Origin: Chloroflexota bacterium
GTDB lineage: Bacteria; Chloroflexota; UBA4733
NCBI GenBank assembly: GCA_025980355.1
Contig: JAICXR010000235.1
Span: 1-5,893 of the forward strand
Length of the DNA stretch: 5,893 nucleotides
Reading direction: 5' to 3'
Part shown: positions 4,680-5,893 of the stretch, piece after piece
Layout: every line of letters begins with the position of its first letter
How positions within the stretch are numbered: the stretch's first letter is position 1
Position numbers and translations under genes: made by a program
The notes under the pieces: generated by a model
Seen by the model: only the letters and a program-made list of their open reading frames with translations
Databases searched by the model: none
Told to the model about the DNA's origin: nothing

Positions 4680-5603
4680 ATGCAATCTGTTGCCGAGCGA
4701 CCGGCAGGGCCGCTGGCCGCCTATTCCGACCGCCTTGCCGACGCCGTCGAACGGGCCGCGGCGGCGGTGGTCCAGGTGAACGGCCGGCCCCGCCAGGCGG
4801 CCAGCGGCATCGTCTGGAGCGCTGACGGCCTCGTCGTGACCGCGGCGCACGTGCTGGAGCGCGGCGACGGGCTGACCGTCGGCCTGGCCGATAGCCGCAG
4901 CGTCCCGGCGACGCTGCTGGGCCGCGATGCCGGGACCGATCTCGCCCTGTTGCGGGTGAGCGCCGGCGTTCTCGCACCGATCGCTCGCGCGGCGCCGCCG
5001 CGACTCGGCCACCTGGTCCTGATCGTGGCGCGACCGGAGGGCACGCCGGCGACCAGTCGCGGCGTGGTCAGCAGCGTGGAAGGCGTGACGGCCTCGCCGG
5101 CCGGCGGCCAGATCGACGGCATCATCCGGACCGATGCCGCCTTCTATCCGGGCTTCTCCGGCGGGGCGGTCGTCGACCGCACCGGCGCGCTGATCGGGCT
5201 GGCCACCTCCCGCTTCGGACCCGCCGGCGTGGCGATTTCCACGCCGACGGTCGAGCGCGTCGCCGCCGCGCTCCTGCAGCACGGGCGGGTCCGCAACGGC
5301 TTCCTGGGCATTCGCAGCCAGCCGGTGCCGCTGCCGGAAGCGATGCGGGCAAGCGCCGGTGTCGCTCAGGAAAGCGCCCTGCTCGTGGTGGGGGTCGACG
5401 CGGCCGGGCCGGCGGCGCGATCGGGCATGCTGGTCGGCGACATCCTCGTGACCCTGGATGGGGAGCCGGTGCGCCGGGGCGAGGACCTGGTTACCATCCT
5501 GAACGCCGAACGGGTGGGGCGAGCGGCGGTGGCCCAGATCATTCGCGGCGGCGTCCCCATCACCCTGACGGCGACCATTGGCGAGCGTGGCAAGGAAGAA
5601 TAG
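4680..5603 (+). CDS. HtrA/DegP-like trypsin-type serine protease with PDZ domain, no signal peptide
   Basis: This 307-residue protein has a chymotrypsin-fold protease domain (about 20-200) followed by one PDZ domain (about 206-300). The catalytic triad is visible: H57 in TAAHVL, D87 in GTDLALLRV and S160 in PGFSGGAVVD. The serine motif is GFSGGA rather than the usual GNSGGP. The PDZ part has GFLGI at its start, then AARSGMLVGDILVTLDGEPV, which is the standard helix-strand signature for binding C-terminal peptides. HtrA proteins degrade or refold damaged proteins, usually outside the cytoplasm, but the N-terminus (MQSVAERPAG) has no signal or membrane helix, so this one is predicted to be cytoplasmic or exported by another route. 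The start is set by AAGGGG (4665-4670), 9 bases before the ATG and buried in the leader hairpin. It ends 8 bases before a second protease gene, so the two form an operon. Confidence 0.93.
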   Translation: MQSVAERPAGPLAAYSDRLADAVERAAAAVVQVNGRPRQAASGIVWSADGLVVTAAHVLERGDGLTVGLADSRSVPATLLGRDAGTDLALLRVSAGVLAPIARAAPPRLGHLVLIVARPEGTPATSRGVVSSVEGVTASPAGGQIDGIIRTDAAFYPGFSGGAVVDRTGALIGLATSRFGPAGVAISTPTVERVAAALLQHGRVRNGFLGIRSQPVPLPEAMRASAGVAQESALLVVGVDAAGPAARSGMLVGDILVTLDGEPVRRGEDLVTILNAERVGRAAVAQIIRGGVPITLTATIGERGKEE

Positions 5604-5611
5604 GCGAAACC

Positions 5612-5893
5612 ATGAGTACGAACACTATCACAACGGACGACGTCGACCGGGCGCTGGAAGCGACGGCGACGCGCTTACGCGCCAGCGTAGCGGAGGTGCG
5701 CTCCGGCGGGAGCGGCGCCGGCACCGTCTGGCGCCGGGACGGCACGATCGTGACCAATCACCACGTCGCCGGCGGGGACCAGGCAGAGGTGATCCTCGCC
5801 GACGGTCGGAACTTCCGGGCTACCGTCACCGCCCGCGATCCCCGGAACGACCTCGCCGTCCTGCGCATCCCCGCCTTCGATTTAATACCGGCA
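5612..5893 (+). CDS. Second HtrA-like serine protease, N-terminal part (cut by window end)
   Basis: The visible 94 residues run from MSTNTITTDD to the window edge without a stop. SGGSGAGTVWRRDGTIV is the glycine-rich strand before the catalytic histidine, H51 in TNHHVA. D80 in RNDLAVLRI is the expected catalytic aspartate. The serine and any PDZ domain lie outside the window. Like its neighbour it has a polar N-terminus and no signal peptide, and the two share the same layout (a helix, then G-V/I-W-x-x-D-G, then T-x-x-H-V). They are probably tandem paralogues that have diverged well. The gene starts 8 bases after the upstream stop. The ribosome site is poor (AAGGAA about 14 bases upstream), so translation may be coupled to the first gene. 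Confidence 0.9.
   Translation, partial: MSTNTITTDDVDRALEATATRLRASVAEVRSGGSGAGTVWRRDGTIVTNHHVAGGDQAEVILADGRNFRATVTARDPRNDLAVLRIPAFDLIPA

Overview
The window is GC-rich throughout. It looks like a chromosomal segment from a Chloroflexota-type bacterium. The evidence is a secreted protein with a Pro/Thr-rich linker, a DUF2079 membrane protein with the C-terminal beta-sandwich often seen in that phylum, and HtrA-like proteases in tandem. This lineage call is an inference from protein style, not from a marker gene.

Left edge (1-1060): the 3' end of an IS1380-family transposase runs rightward and stops in a CTAG that it shares with the stop of a leftward type II toxin-antitoxin pair (Phd/YefM-like antitoxin, then PIN-domain toxin). 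The TA pair has a near-consensus promoter (TTGACA, 17 bp, GATAAT) with a 7-7-7 inverted repeat between and over the promoter boxes, which suits autoregulation.

Centre-left (1205-3541, leftward): a DUF2079 polytopic membrane protein is followed by a small gene for a one-helix membrane protein with a C-x2-C...C-x2-H zinc-ribbon-like motif. The 180-base gap between them holds a well-preserved cyclic-di-AMP riboswitch (ydaO/yuaA class), reading toward the small gene. The small orphan protein is therefore probably part of the c-di-AMP response (osmolyte, potassium or cell-wall homeostasis in known cases).

Right (3615-5893, rightward): a secreted protein with two similar beta-rich domains joined by a Pro/Thr linker is followed by two adjacent HtrA-like serine protease genes, neither with a signal peptide; the second is cut by the window end. 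The 57 bases before the first protease can fold into a long hairpin whose 3' arm contains the whole Shine-Dalgarno sequence, a candidate translational switch.

The most interesting items are the riboswitch plus its unknown target and the ribosome-site-sequestering hairpin before the protease. No CRISPR array, tRNA or rRNA was seen, and no gene-free stretch exceeds 300 bases.
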